Shown: one piece after another, positions 1-12,231 of the stretch
Layout: each line of letters starts with the position of its first letter
How positions within the stretch are numbered: the stretch's first letter is position 1
NCBI GenBank assembly: GCA_030765065.1
Contig: CM060978.1
Location: forward strand, 220,367,498-220,431,497
Reading direction: 5' to 3'
DNA length: 64,000 nucleotides
Source of the DNA: Deroplatys truncata
Taxonomy: Eukaryota; Arthropoda; Insecta; Mantodea; Mantidae
Notes under the pieces: generated by a model
What the model saw: the letters and a program-made list of their open reading frames with translations, nothing else
Databases searched by the model: none
Told to the model about the DNA's origin: nothing
Position numbers and translations under genes: made by a program

Positions 1-2620
1 GACGTATAGTTTGCTGTAGAATTTTAACTACCTTAAACTTAAGTGGTTGTCAGCACTGTTTTCGTCTCGAAACAAACCCATCTTACTCTTAACTTCATTT
101 ACTATACTGATATTGTTCTTATTTTCATATTCAGTATGAGGGTAAGTTTGCTCTTGAGCCACAAAAAACTTTAAATTTCACTTCATTGGGTGGCATTTTC
201 TTACTATTGTTTCACCTTCTCAGTATATTCTTTGCTTTATGCTGTGTACTCCGTCTTCTTAAACTGCCTAGGATGGAAGGTTGTAGCTGTCATAAATCTC
301 GCCTTGGTACATTTCGTTCTTTATCAAACTTATCCACTGCTAGCCTTGGATTACTTTTTATTTCCTTGTTTGTTATAAATATTCCCTTTATTGCACCAGA
401 GTTTTGATAAGTAGATCTGCATTACTAAGACCAGCATTACTCTGGAATCAAAAACAAGTTTAATATAAGAAGTGATTTTATAAGATTCTTTGATTATGTA
501 GTCTTTCCTTTCTAGACGCTGGAGAATAAAAATAAATAAACATACAATGAAATATATCAATAGTTATTTTTAAAAAGACAATTCCAGCACTTAAAACCTG
601 AGGTATTGGGGCATGACAAAGCATCACTTTAATTATCTCTTTGTTTAAATGGCATTATAAATACAGACATTAAATTCCCAGGTTGGATTCGAAGCAACTC
701 AGAGGCAAAATATGAAATGAATTATCTTCTAAGTATATAGCTCATACCTATAATAATTTAGACAACCTGAAGGCGCGAATTCAATCGCAATCTTGCCCAG
801 GTATTTCTTAGCCTGCTGCTTGATACTTGGACATTTATACCTCGGCTTTGCAAATCACTACGCTGTACCTAAAATTCCGTATGTTCAAAAGCCCAGCAGG
901 ATCAGTGAGTAATTCTACACCCTGAATCGAAAAGCAGCATATTGACCTTTAGAACAATTATTTTTGGGTGTACATATTAGACGGTGGGATAGGAAGTGTC
1001 CGGTAATAACGTTCGATGTCTTCTAATGGAATTTTGCATTAGTGCATTTTAATTGTCATTCCGAAAATAATTGCTTTGTTGTTTCTTCTGTTAATCCGTA
1101 GAATACAAATGCGTAGTCATTGCACACATTCGTGGACATTCTTTATGTGTAACTCTTACCTACATTACAGAGCATTTCTCCTTCTCTTATGCGAGTAAAA
1201 AGGGACAGGTAAGTGTTTAAATTCCCTTGTATAGAAATTAAGTTGGTATCGTTTATTTGGTGTTGACAGCCTATATTTGTTTAAATTAATATGTATTATC
1301 ATATTTATTCTACTTATACCGTTGGTATTGAAATCGTGTCATCATCTAATGCTAATTATTCCTTTTCTCACTGTGCTGGTCGCACATTGGTTTGTATGAT
1401 ATTTAGTAATTAAATTCAGTTGCTACAAATTGTTACCGCTATGCTGCACCATAGGCAAATTTAGTTCCGTCTGTCATCCTGTGCGGCGCCGGGAGTTCTG
1501 AATGAAGCTTGTCCAAGCTGCTCTGTCATGAGAGCTGGGTGTACACGTCGATAATAAGAGTTCTACTATGGCCTAGCATGGTTGTTTGCAATATTTTTGC
1601 TGGGTTTGTATTTCTGATCATGATCTTTCTTGGGGCTTCTGTATTATTCGAAACCAGATTAGCATTCCAAGATTATTCATAATAATGTGTTTTCGGCAGC
1701 TAAATGCATTTCAGGTCACAAGTTCTCATGCATTTGTGAAACTCGAGAGGAACTGCTATTATACGTGCTGATTCCCATGCTGTCTCATTTTGCCTGTGTA
1801 TTGTTACCGTTAAATTGTTTATTTTTAATGATTTTAATTTTTGTTGCTGTTTTAAAAATATGTGTTTGTTGTTATTTAGCGGCCAATGGCTTTGGATTGT
1901 TAATTTATACCTGTTATGCCTTTCTAAACCTACGTTACATGTACTCACATTGTCAGTGCCTCTTGTCGTTAGATTATTACGCTGGTGCATGTTATGGACA
2001 GATAGGTCTTTTGTTCACGAGAGTGGGGCATTGTGGGACAATAGGATAAATATTTTGAGGATGGTTTTAATTTTATTATCCTTTCCTGTATTCATCACAA
2101 CTATGATTTAATGGTTTAAGTATGTTAATGCAGGTGGAACACAACGCAAAATCATGCTGCTATTTTCGTAATAAACAGATGTCCTGTTTGATTGTAACTT
2201 TTGAGCAGTAAATCTCTATTTATTTGATGTTGGTTTGTAATATTTGGGGGCAGTCCTTTCCCTGTATTGGCCTTGTCGTTACCCCAATATTACGGTCCGA
2301 ACGTTTCCCGATACTTGCACTTGCATTTTGGAAACTCAAAACATGTCTAGAAGCAACAGTTGAATGTGACATCGTGTATATGCAGAAGATGTGTTACCTG
2401 CTAATTTTTAAGCCTATTTCAACAATACTTCAGGATAATTTATCTCAATATAATCAATCATTCAGTAACGCTGGTACAAGTGTGGGTATTAGTAACAATT
2501 TCTATCCTGCTTTCACTTACTAAGGTTTAAAATGTAGCCCAACCGCAAAACATGACCACATATTAACAACTACCTATTACACTATATTTAGTGGGTTGAA
2601 TATTACTGAGCAGAAAATAG
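1..2620. other. Gene-less AT-rich stretch
   Basis: I see no convincing gene here. Short open frames exist on both strands, the longest at 1687-2049, but they are T-rich, hydrophobic and overlap open frames on the other strand, as chance ORFs in AT-rich DNA do. No splice-consistent exon chain, repeat or RNA gene was recognised. Confidence 0.5.
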
Positions 2621-2649
2621 CTACCGCGCGTTCAACGGAACTCTACCCT

Positions 2650-3110
2650 TTCGGTCCCGGTCCAGCTGATGCCTGCAGTATGCCAGCCATCTTGTTCTAG
2701 TACCATAATTCTTATCACACTCAACAGAGGGCAGACTTTTGATAGAAAGAGTGTAAAAGAACATGTATACAACGCATTAGAGTCAAATAAAAACACACAA
2801 TTTTATTTTACTATGGTGCTATATAATACAACATCAATGTACAGTATAATGTACACCGGGACCGAAAAAACGTTAAATAAAGTCAGAATATTAAATACAA
2901 TTAATCCTTACCAGCTGAAGCCTGCAGTATGCCAGCCATCTTGTGTTCTAGTGAATATAATTCTTCTCACACTCAACAGAGGGCAGACTTTTAAACCAAA
3001 GAGTGTAAAAAAACTTGACGTTATATATATATATATATTAAAATATAATGCGGTGTATACATGAGAAGAATTATATGCACTAGAACAAAAATAGCTGGCA
3101 TACTGCAGGC
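2650..3110. repeat. Short duplicated repeat with partial inverted copy (MITE-like)
   Basis: A block of about 100 bp beginning CCAGCTGA at 2662 recurs in direct orientation at 2911 (both contain CCTGCAGTATGCCAGCCATC and CAACAGAGGGCAGACTTTT). Part of it appears inverted at about 3061-3110. A 12-bp pair TTCGGTCCCGGT (2650-2661) and its reverse complement (2857-2868) flanks the first copy. This looks like a small non-autonomous DNA element or nested copies of one; the family is not identified. Confidence 0.45.
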
Positions 3111-3120
3111 GACTGCCAAC

Positions 3121-3600
3121 AAAGCAGCTTTAACCTAACTTTACGTTCGAACCTAATCTAAAGTTAAACATAACCTCTAGCACACAGCCTAGCTATGCAT
3201 CGGCAATACTACTTCCACCGAAAAAAGAACAAGCTTTAGACATTGAATCTCACGATGGACTTACAGGTAAAAACATACAGAAAACTAACTGATTCAAGCG
3301 ATATTTGGTATATATTACGCATTTACATTTCCAGAATATGTGTCTATCTCTCAATTGTGTCAAACCGGCCGAGGATTTAACGTTACAACACAATATAATC
3401 AAAGTTAAAACATCTCTTTCCAATTAAGACGGCTTATAACGCGGAATAAGAGGGTTGTACTCCCGAAAGTGTGTCCCATCATACCTAATGGCACAATACT
3501 TAAGGTATTACATGAATTTGGAATCAAACTACTGTACAGTATTACTTATATCTATAAGGATAGGAATCAGCGATCCTGCTTTTCCCCATATCTCAAGCTT
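3121..3600. other. No recognisable feature
   Basis: Apparently unique AT-rich DNA between the repeat cluster and the retrotransposon relic. I see nothing to annotate. Confidence 0.4.
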
Positions 3601-3621
3601 TAGGAGACAAATGTAATCTCT

Positions 3622-4160
3622 CCAGTTGACATTGCCGAGTTACCTCCTAGCTTTAACATTAACTACGAGGGTACAAACTATTGGATTTGTGCCACTTCTG
3701 ACACACCCACCTGCTTTCTATGCAAACAGGAAGGGCACCTTGCTAAACACTGCAAGAATGATCTTAATCTGCCACGCGAACCTACTAGCAGTGATCCAGA
3801 ACAGTTTCCACAGCTAATTTCAGTAGCTAAGAAATTTAATAAGTTCCTAACAAGGGAATTTTCAGGTACACCATCATCTCCCAGCGAAGAAGAAAATACA
3901 ACTGGGGAGAAAAATACGTTGGTGCCAGAAACCCAATCTGAATGACACAAAATAGTAAAGCAGCTTGGCGTTTCTAATCTAAAACTCCCTGTTCCTGCTT
4001 TCCCTTCCAAAGAAATTTTCATAGCAATAATTGCTGCTAAAACACCACCACTAGCTGATCCACTCGAATACACAGAAGATATTTCTGAGGATTGTGATGT
4101 TGAACGGTCTCAATCCCAGAAAAATATGGTGTTAAAAAGGCAGAGAGAGCAGAAATAAAA
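3622..4160 (+). pseudogene. Non-LTR retrotransposon ORF1 (gag-like) relic with CCHC zinc knuckle
   Basis: Read in one forward frame, 3622 to about 3945 encodes a hydrophilic segment with a CX2CX4HX4C zinc knuckle (Cys codons at 3712 and 3721, then His and Cys by 3753). This is the nucleic-acid-binding motif of gag-like ORF1 proteins of jockey-type LINEs. A Ser/Glu/Thr-rich tail follows and the frame is then closed by stops. The endonuclease and reverse transcriptase relics lie downstream on the same strand, in the order expected for one element. No complete ORF survives, so this is a decayed copy. The exact clade was not determined. Confidence 0.6.
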
Positions 4161-4439
4161 ACATCGTATCAGAATTACTGAAACGCGTGGAATCGGCCAT
4201 GGAAAAAGAGCCTCGTAGCTTTACACTCAACTTCCTCAACTCAAAAGTTGCTTTGAAAACACTGTAGATACTACTGATGTAGGGTGCTGGATCTACAATA
4301 CACTAATGATCTAGAAGCTCTTCTGAATACACTCAAAAGACTCCAACAATACTATACCGAGCGTAAAATAAAAACCAGGAGTATTCTAGTTCAGAAAAAC
4401 CTGCTTACTGTCATTAATCTCGCAGGAAATAATTAATTT

Positions 4440-4962
4440 GTAACCAATAGTTCTACTGTAGATCAGTTTTTGTAACTATGACAGCATATACTCTACAACG
4501 GAATATGAAGGGTTTACAACCACATCTAGAATACCTCAGACTCCTAATCTGCCAACACGATCCGGCCTATCTTATGTCTACAAGAACCAATTTCGAAAAT
4601 GATTATGTAGCTCCCATCAAAGGGTATGCCAATAACTATAAAAATAGGTCGGATTGTCTACACGCCAGTGGTGGAGTGGCTACATATATCAAACCACATA
4701 TTCCACACAAATGTATTACTTTAAACATAGATATCGAAGCAATAGCTACGCTTTTACTGTCGATAATAGAGCTATGCGTAAGTAACGTGTAACAGAAAAT
4801 CTATTGAACTTTACAGTCTTAACGACCTAGTTCGCAAATTTGTTCGAGGATTTATTCTCCTTGGCGACTTAATGGCCATAATCCCATTTGGGGAAGTAAG
4901 GAAACAAACATAATTGAACATTTCCTTAACATTAATGATTTAATTCCACTTAACACCCCGAC
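4440..4962 (+). pseudogene. Non-LTR retrotransposon ORF2 endonuclease (APE-type) relic
   Basis: The open frame 4478-4792 resembles the start of an apurinic-type LINE endonuclease. It has an N-x-x-G-L opening segment, a degraded E-T-N-F-like motif (here RTNF), and an ASGGVATYIK segment typical of jockey-like elements. After a stop, shifted frames at about 4850-4960 continue with an L-G-D-x-N-x-H-like catalytic block. It is then cut off by a family B repeat at about 4966. In the family the enzyme nicks target DNA to prime reverse transcription. This copy cannot make a functional enzyme because of stops, frameshifts and the insertion. Confidence 0.6.
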
Positions 4963-4965
4963 CCT

Positions 4966-5866
4966 GAAGGTGGTTTATTATTTGAAGGAGTTTTATTTTT
5001 GGAGGAGTTGTATTGTAGTTCGACTGTTGGGGAGCCAAACTTGATGTAGTTGCAACCACGTACGGTACAAAGTTTCCGGTGGCCTTCGCCCCAACATTTA
5101 GGAATCAACTTTGTATTTTTATGTTTATTTAAATATTATGTATATTTATGTTTGTCTCGGCTGCGTCAGTATTAATTTGTAGAAACATGTATCTCTTATC
5201 AGGGGAAGATGCGGCTATAGAATGTAGGTTTACACAAATTATAATTTTTACTTCACCCCTTTTATTAATCCTTCACACAATTAAGTAACACTTCACTGAT
5301 ATAGAGAGCTGTGAGATTATATATTAATTACCTGCACGTTTTAACACGTAAACTTTATAATATTCTCGCCGTAATGAAATTTCGTCCCACACTGAATACG
5401 TACCGAGCCAATGAATTGCTCAGGTACGTTGCCTTTTAGCGACTGGCGTTTACCGCTTAAATTTGTACATTTTTCTATTTCAAGTCTCTGATTGGCTAAT
5501 CCTACTCCAATAGAATACTTATATTTAACTTTCAACTTTTCTGGTTGTTGATTGACTATTTATAAACTGTTTTAAAATATTATATTATTGTTTCCAAGAA
5601 TTACTAGTAGCATTATTAAACTTTCCAATTCATTATTGCCTTCATTGTTAGCAACTTTCGGCCTTTATTCTCACAGCTCCAACTTTATTAAATTACTTAA
5701 TACATTCACATAACATTCTTATACATGTACACAATAATATAAACATTAATAAAATGACTGTTACATACATTTTATATTACCTATACACATTTAAGGCGGG
5801 CTGTTTTTATATTTGATATTATATAATTATACCGAAGTCATTTAAGTGTTAAAAATACTGCCTCAA
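4966..5866 (+). repeat. Family B interspersed repeat, copy 1
   Basis: About 900 bp, with matching copies at about 12232-13183 and 17995-18968. Shared landmarks are a CTCGGCTGCGTCAGTATTA block, a CACTTCACTGATATAGAGAG block and a common end TAAGTGTTAAAAATACTG-CCTCAA. It has no coding potential. It may be a solo LTR or a non-autonomous element. I could not confirm a target duplication. It interrupts the LINE relic. Confidence 0.6.
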
Positions 5867-6280
5867 CCCACACATTGTAACCTGGCTCATGATACACGCA
5901 GTTGTAGTGATTTAAGCATCTGTTCACCAGATATCCCAGACAGCCAAACATTTTTCACTAATGGATCTACGACTTCCCTCAAGGGAGTGATTATTTTCCC
6001 ATACTTATAACAACACTTCACACGTCATCTGAAACTTATAACTATATTCCAAAATGGAATCTTAAAAATGCAGACTGAAGTGTGAACAGAAGCAGTATAC
6101 AAGAAAAAAAAATTCACCATCCAACACAAGCACGAGATTTTATCTGTTCTGAAATAAATAAAGTATTCCAAGGCTTGACTGAGGCAATCACATTATCGGC
6201 AACCACAAGCATTCCCATCATAGGTAGCTCTTGTACAACTAGATGGTGAAATAAATAGTATAAAATATACAGCTGCAAAG
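5867..6280. other. Unassigned sequence between two repeats
   Basis: Lies between family B copy 1 and a family A copy. I see no gene and cannot assign it to a repeat from this window. Confidence 0.4.
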
Positions 6281-7172
6281 AAAAAATCTGATGTGTTACA
6301 CTCACATGACTTTCTCTACTCTTGTACAAACTATTTTTACAAACGCTTATTCTCCATCTACTTCATGTTAATCGAGATAAACATTTGCAGACTCTATCTT
6401 ATTGCTAAGTTTCTTATAGATGTAAGGGGAATATATATTTACAAGGGCAATATAGAAATACTGTAGCCTTTAAGCACATACATATCTCTTAATAGCTGGT
6501 TGCTAGGTGCAGTACAATTCCCTTTGCCACAGATTAATACTCTTTGCATATACAAGATAAAAAATGAATAACGAATTCCCATTTGAGAAAATAAGTATTG
6601 AAGAATTTAAGGGAATAACAAGCAATATCTCGAAAATGGTTCACTCAACAATACAAATGTATATTACATAAATTATGTATTTTAACGTGATCTACATTTT
6701 TTGTGTAGTAAAATTTTGCCTATCTCTTATGGTTTACCAGTTATGCAAAAGTCGTTCACAATGAAGAATACTTTTGGAAACATTCCCAGAAAATTCGAGA
6801 TATACATTTTATTTGTCATGAAAATATCTTAAACATATGATATTTTAATCAAAATCATTAGAGCCATTTTTGAGAAAATTAAAATTATCGAAAAATGTTC
6901 CATGGAAAGGGTAATCTGGGGTGGGGGTATTTTCTTGAAAACCTTCGAGTCGCATCTCTGAAAGATACTGAACCTAAATACCAAGTTTAGTGTTTATCCG
7001 ACTGTTCGTTTCTGAGTTATGCTGTTCACAGACACACAAGGACATGTTTCCAAAAATGCTTTTTTTGGATTCAGGGGGTCTCAAAACATGTATTTCCGGT
7101 GAAATCTCGGTATCGAATTTTTGGGTGGAATACAATATTTCCCCTACTTACTATACGTAGTAGAGAAAGTAA
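6281..7172 (+). repeat. Family A interspersed repeat, full-length copy
   Basis: About 890 bp. It opens with AAAATCTGATGTGTTACACT, followed by ACTTTCTCTAC, and closes with TACTATACGTAGTAGAGAAAGT, so the ends carry an 11-bp inverted pair ACTTTCTCTAC/GTAGAGAAAGT. Near its 3' third is a short CA-rich tract that has expanded in some other copies. It contains no conserved ORF long enough for a transposase. It behaves as a non-autonomous DNA element. Confidence 0.7.
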
Positions 7173-7276
7173 AAATCATAGTATGTATGAAAGACACCCT
7201 ACATCAGCTAAAAAGCTAGAATTTCAACAACGCAAGCCAAGGCCCGAAGAACCACAAAGATGAGTAAAAAATAATC

Positions 7277-7992
7277 ATGGATAGTTTTTTTATAACCACC
7301 AAATTGCACAGTCTACATTATAGGAAAAGCCAAATGTTACAGTCCCGTTACACTACAACATATGAACCGGGACTCCTTGTCACTGAAACGCAAACGATTG
7401 CAAATATTTTTGTCGCTGCATCTTCCACATCTATGAAGTGGAGTTCCAGAAAAACATTTCTAGCATTGAACCTCTCTCTTAAAATATTTTGGACTACAAC
7501 TCAGATAAGCCTTACAATGATGTTATTACGTTAACTGAACTCAGAGACGCTCTTCAAAACTGCAAAAGTTCTAGACCAGGACCTGATAACATAGCTTACG
7601 ATTTTCTCACTCATCTTCCTGAAAATGGAGTTAATTATCTTCTGAATATATTCAATTTTCATTGGACGACAAAAACCTTTCCTGACCAGTGGCGCTCTGC
7701 TATAATCATTTCTGTAATTAAACCCGATAAGGAAACAACCTCTGTAAGCTATAGACCAATAACCCTAACTACTACCATGTGCAAACATACCGAGAAAATA
7801 ATTAACGAAAGACTATGCTGGGTCCTTGAACAAAAACGATTTTTCTCAGAATTTCAATGTGGTTTCCGACGATTTCATTCCACTACATACACATTAATTG
7901 TAATAGAATCAGAGATAAGAGATGCATTAAACCATAATCTGCATCTAATGGAGACTAACCTTGTTATTGAGAGGACTTATTACATGATATAG
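7277..7992 (+). pseudogene. Non-LTR retrotransposon reverse transcriptase relic, N-terminal part
   Basis: Two overlapping frames (7277-7534 and 7489-7992) give the fingers region of a LINE reverse transcriptase. Seen are an S-R-P-G-P-D-N-I motif followed by an F-P-D-Q-W-R-S-A segment, an S-Y-R-P-I-T-L motif, and an F-S-E-F-Q-C-G-F-R-R-F-H-S-T-T block. These are diagnostic of jockey/CR1-type RTs. The frame shifts near 7490 and stops at 7992, before the catalytic F-A-D-D motif. The catalytic part reappears at about 8500 after a family C insertion. Confidence 0.75.
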
Positions 7993-8051
7993 AAACCCCA
8001 CATTATCAAGATAATTCTTTCACACATTAAGAAAATTAAATTTAGTTTTAT

Positions 8052-8300
8052 TTATGGACGGTCTTTAAATGCTTCTTAGCCTCCCATTCTATATTGGGCG
8101 TGAAAGTGCGAACAGTTTGCTCAGAGTTTATCAGGCTTGAGGTTCTTTTAGGTGCCGAAATCCACGACCGGGACCACCGGCTTAACTTCCCTTCCGATGG
8201 AAGCCATGCTAAGGATTTTTACGCCCGAAAAAATCCATCGCCCTCCGGTGGGTTTGCGACATCGGGAACTAGAGGCTACCACAGTACCAGTAGACTATGG
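8052..8300 (+). repeat. Family C short interspersed repeat, copy 1
   Basis: Shares CATTCTATATTGGGC, GGCTTGAGGTTCTTTTA and CTTCCCTTCCGA blocks with copies at 9205-9345 and, inverted, 45205-45365. It starts near TATTTATGGACG and splits the reverse transcriptase relic. It is probably SINE-like or a MITE. No pol III promoter boxes were identified with confidence. Confidence 0.55.
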
Positions 8301-8459
8301 CAAACGACTTCATACATAAATGGGAACATGATATACTTTGTCAATAAGTTTCTTGTAGAATGGAACCTTGAAGTTCGTTATGATGAAGTTTTGTCTGAAT
8401 GCATAAAACTTGAAAATGGAAATCTCAAGGTTCTGTTCTTAGTGTTACCGTTTTCTTAA

Positions 8460-8758
8460 AAACCATTAATGACATCCTCAACAGCGCCTCTCCTCCTGTG
8501 AAAGCTGACCTATTTGCCGACGATCTTTTTATATTCTTTAAAGCAATTCTCTCTTCACACACGGAGCCCTCCTCCAAATATTATATCTCTCTTTACTCCT
8601 GGGTACGAGAAACGAGCTTCAAATTTTCGTCTAAAAATATAAATGTATCTGTTTTACCAAACACCCTGACAAACTCACCATCACAAAAACATTTCTTAAA
8701 GGGACGGCTATCTCAGGAATTACATATAAAAATTCTGGGTTTAATATTTCAGTCATAA
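8460..8758 (+). pseudogene. Non-LTR retrotransposon reverse transcriptase relic, catalytic part
   Basis: The frame 8498-8758 contains A-D-L-F-A-D-D-L, the Y/F-x-D-D catalytic motif of reverse transcriptases. It is followed by an L-Y-S-W-V-R-E-T-x-F-K-F-S-S-K segment matching the usual region just after that motif in jockey-like RTs, and an L-G-L-I-F block. It lies downstream of the fingers fragment on the same strand and belongs to the same relic. The thumb region and ORF2 C-terminus were not recognised downstream. Confidence 0.65.
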
Positions 8759-9204
8759 ATAAAATAAAATAATAAAATACTGTATAAAATATCCTTGTCT
8801 GCGATTTACTTGCATACTACGCTGAAGAGAATAGCAATCATTGTGAGGTTTTGTCAAGGATAAAAATTAAACAATTTTCTGAACGCCGCAATTGATCTGA
8901 CATGGTCCTGACCAAACTGAGAGATGTGTTTCGTGTACCTAGAGTTCCTTCATATTTTTATTCGTCTGTGGCGGGTTACATTGTGCGTCCCAAGCTTAAA
9001 TATAATTTATAGGCTACATATTTCGTTTCATACATACCATTTGAAGAAAAATGTATATATGGAAACCAAGACTTAAAGTACTTATAAGATTTAAGTTTCC
9101 ATTCGAATATGTTATCTACAAATAAATTTGAGAAAGACTTATGGTTTAGTGGCCAAAATATGAGTCAGTTGGAGAATTTAGTGAATGAAATTGACGCTCT
9201 TTAA

Positions 9205-9345
9205 CTGCTATGGTCCTTAGCGTCCCATTCTATATTGGGCATGAAAGAGGGGTAATTTTTATCAGGCTTGAGGTTCTTTTACGTGCCGTAAATCTACGTC
9301 ACGGGACCACCAACTTTACTTCCCTTCCGAAGGAATCCTTAATTG
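9205..9345 (+). repeat. Family C short interspersed repeat, copy 2
   Basis: Matches copy 1 over CATTCTATATTGGGCATGAA, GGCTTGAGGTTCTTTTACGT and ACTTCCCTTCCGAAGGAA. It lacks the first 40 or so bases of copy 1. Confidence 0.55.
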
Positions 9346-9364
9346 TCGGTATGTTGTCATTGTA

Positions 9365-9560
9365 ATCAATCACCGAGTGGGATGGTTCAAGCGCCAAAGT
9401 CTGTAGCCCGCAATAGGAGGTCTCGGGTTCGATTCCCGGTGACCGCCAATCTGACCATGGAGCCCTCTGTGGCTTTTCCTGGTCGCCGAAGCGAATGCCG
9501 GGATGGTGTACTCTACACGATTTCTCCTTTTCCCTGTTTCATCTCATTTCATCTCTTCTT
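9365..9560 (+). repeat. tRNA-derived SINE-like fragment
   Basis: GGTTCGATTCCCGG at about 9425 matches the pol III B-box (T-arm) of tRNAs. An upstream segment at about 9375-9400 could be a degraded A-box. There is no full cloverleaf, so it is a SINE fragment rather than a tRNA gene. Confidence 0.4.
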
Positions 9561-12230
9561 TCACGTTTCAGTTGTATTTTCAGAGCCTGCGATACTAGTG
9601 GTGTCGGACAGATGGCGTAGATGCTTGCGCATTGGAAATATTCCTCCTCGTGAACGCCACGATGCATTGTACCGCACGTTAGCGTCGATTAGTCTCCCTC
9701 TCTCGGGATTCTCTACTGTTGCGCGGGTGTTTAAACTGGAAATATTTGGGACTTCCGCGTGTCTCTGTGGGCCTGTCTGCGTGCAACCTGAGACTTCCTG
9801 CGGTTCCTTCACCTCATCCCTTCCTCCCAGAGGGTATAGCCACAATAGATCAAGCTGGTCGCAGCGCGAGGTGTCCCCTCTGATACACATATCCTACATC
9901 CTGCTCAGTCAGAGCAGTGGCACAGCAAGCCGAAGATCCAAGTTTCAAAGCCTGGGTATGATATGGAATTTTTCAGTTTGATTCTATCCTTCCAATAATC
10001 CCTAAGCATCACCGCTTTCCTAAAGGTTTTATATTCGACTTTATTTTTCAGCCGCGATACCTAGTTCTCAGTGCAAAGCACTTCAATCGTAGCCAAGACC
10101 TAAGCATCACGCAGCGTGGTTTACGACACGGACGGAGCGAATAAAGCTAGCCAATCTCAAGCATTGTCAGCTGAATATGATGCAGTGGGAACTTCAGTGG
10201 CAAATTTTGCAAAACATTTTAGTTTTTCAAACCTATGTAGAGTTTCTTTGGAGCTGCCAATAGCATTAAGCCCATTTTTATACTGAAACGTACCACAGAG
10301 AAATGAACAAACAATGCATTTACAATGAATCTATGCTAAAGAAACTAAAGTTTCCTAAAAAGGATATTACTATAACTATAATATTTTATTCAGTATACGT
10401 GTACATTCATCCCTTAAGCTATGGATATCTGTACCTCTTCCAACCGGTATGTAAATTATTTGCATAAACAAAATAATCAAATGTGACGAAGAAGGTTTGT
10501 TGAAAAATATTAATTTTACTCATAAAATGCTATGATGCATGTGTTTTCTTTTCTCGACCTATATATTACTGGAGTTGCGCAAAACTTTCGGCCGTCTGTA
10601 TAAGAGCATGAGAAAGCCTTACCGTACTTCAAGAAACTAGACTTATGCCACTGTTACATCTGATATTCAGTGGGTTACAGTATACTTTCCACTAAATTCT
10701 GGTTAAAACGACCATCCAGAGAACCTACTTCCTCACCACGATGGTGGTTAAGGATCCTCAATATCTTCATCCGTACAGTATATTTGTAGTGGGCGGCCAT
10801 GATAGGAGTGCTTTCGATGGGAAGAGGAACTAAAGTTACAGGTGGGCGAGGCATCAGGAGGGCAGTCAGGTAAACAAAACATCCGCAGTTTCGAGTTTCA
10901 TTTAGTAGTGAAGCTGAGGTCTGCAAATGTAATGCTGTATTCATTGTACAACTCTATATTACCCTATCGCCTTGCCCTTACTCCCCTCTGATCCCTAGAT
11001 CTTAATGACGTTAAGCATGTCAAAAAAAACAGTGGCGCCCTCCTTCAAGCACATTCATGCCGTAGTCGACTAGTACGTGCAGCTATCAACATTCATTGTT
11101 TAATTTAATGAAACATTTAACGTAGTTGAAAGCAAAATAAACGTCTAAGAATCATAGGAGTTGTAAATTAACATTTTGGGCTTATTCCCTAAAGAGAAGA
11201 AGAATTTACATATTTAAACCTGTAATTTAGAAGCGTTAAAACACTGTTACCAACAGTAAAATAAACGTGTTATGTCAGTTTCCAACCAGCTTAAAATTTA
11301 GTCAGTTTCAGAGTTTTCAGAGGCATACGTCTACATTAGGGCAATGAACTGGCTAAGAGCTGTAAATTTTCTCAAGCATTGAGAAGCACTCCTTTCATTT
11401 CATCATAACAGAAGAAGAAGTGCATCCTAACAGCTACTGTCAAAGCTACGATTTCAATCTTGAAACCTACGGTTGCGATATTGATGAAATTATGTTTTAC
11501 CAGCAGCAGGTCATCTCGGACTTCTGCGTTAAATATGAAGAAACTTCTGCGTTTCTCCCCTCTCCAACTTTCCACCTCTTCGGCTCCCTTCCATTGGCCT
11601 CATCTCTCTGTCCTCTCTGTGCAGCTTACATCCTGTGAGATGTTTTAAGAGCCGTAACAAAACTGCTCTTTCTAGGGTTAATTACATTTAAGATTTAATA
11701 CTATTCAAATTTGTCATTCCTTCCTTATGTTTGCAATGCGATTAGAATTGCGCAATTTGTTGTGGTAAGAGGTTTTCGTACACGAATAATAGTGTCGAAA
11801 AATTGTAACAACTGCTTTAAAGCCTATCGTAAACAAATTTTTGTAAGTACCAAAACTTATTATAAATATTTTCATAAATGTTCTTATATACAGTTTTTTT
11901 TCTTCAAAAAAGTACTAATAAGCGAGGTAGTTAAATTTATTTTGTGCCATTAGAAACCCCCATTTCGACAATGCAATTAAGAATTCATATAGCCTATTTT
12001 ATCGGTGACCTAAGGTGTTGTTATATACCACGTAGCATAACAGTAGTTTGCACATGCTATAAAATTTATAACAAATATAATTTCGAGCTGCAGGAAAGCT
12101 TATTATATTACATTACGTTAGTATTAATTATTCATCCAGATTCCAAAAATACCAGAATATATATAGTTACCATTTTATTATATGTACTGCGAAGTTATTC
12201 ATTAGCCCCACGCATGAACGCTAATTGAGA
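9561..12230. other. Gene-less stretch
   Basis: Short ORFs on both strands overlap each other (for example 9561-9890 reverse within 9343-9981 forward), show no domain signature and lack splice-compatible neighbours. I see nothing supportable as a gene. Confidence 0.45.
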
Positions 12231-12231
12231 A

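Noticed and set aside
1687..2111. Open frames of 96 to 120 codons on both strands
   Set aside because: They overlap each other, are T-rich and hydrophobic, and have no motif or splice context. They look like chance ORFs in AT-rich DNA.
4966..5866. Family B as a proven solo LTR
   Set aside because: I could not find clear TG...CA ends with a matching 4-6 bp duplication in any of the three copies, so it is left as an unclassified repeat.
9343..9981. 212-codon forward ORF
   Set aside because: It begins at a family C repeat, runs through a tRNA-SINE-like B-box, is overlapped by a long reverse ORF, and shows no domain.
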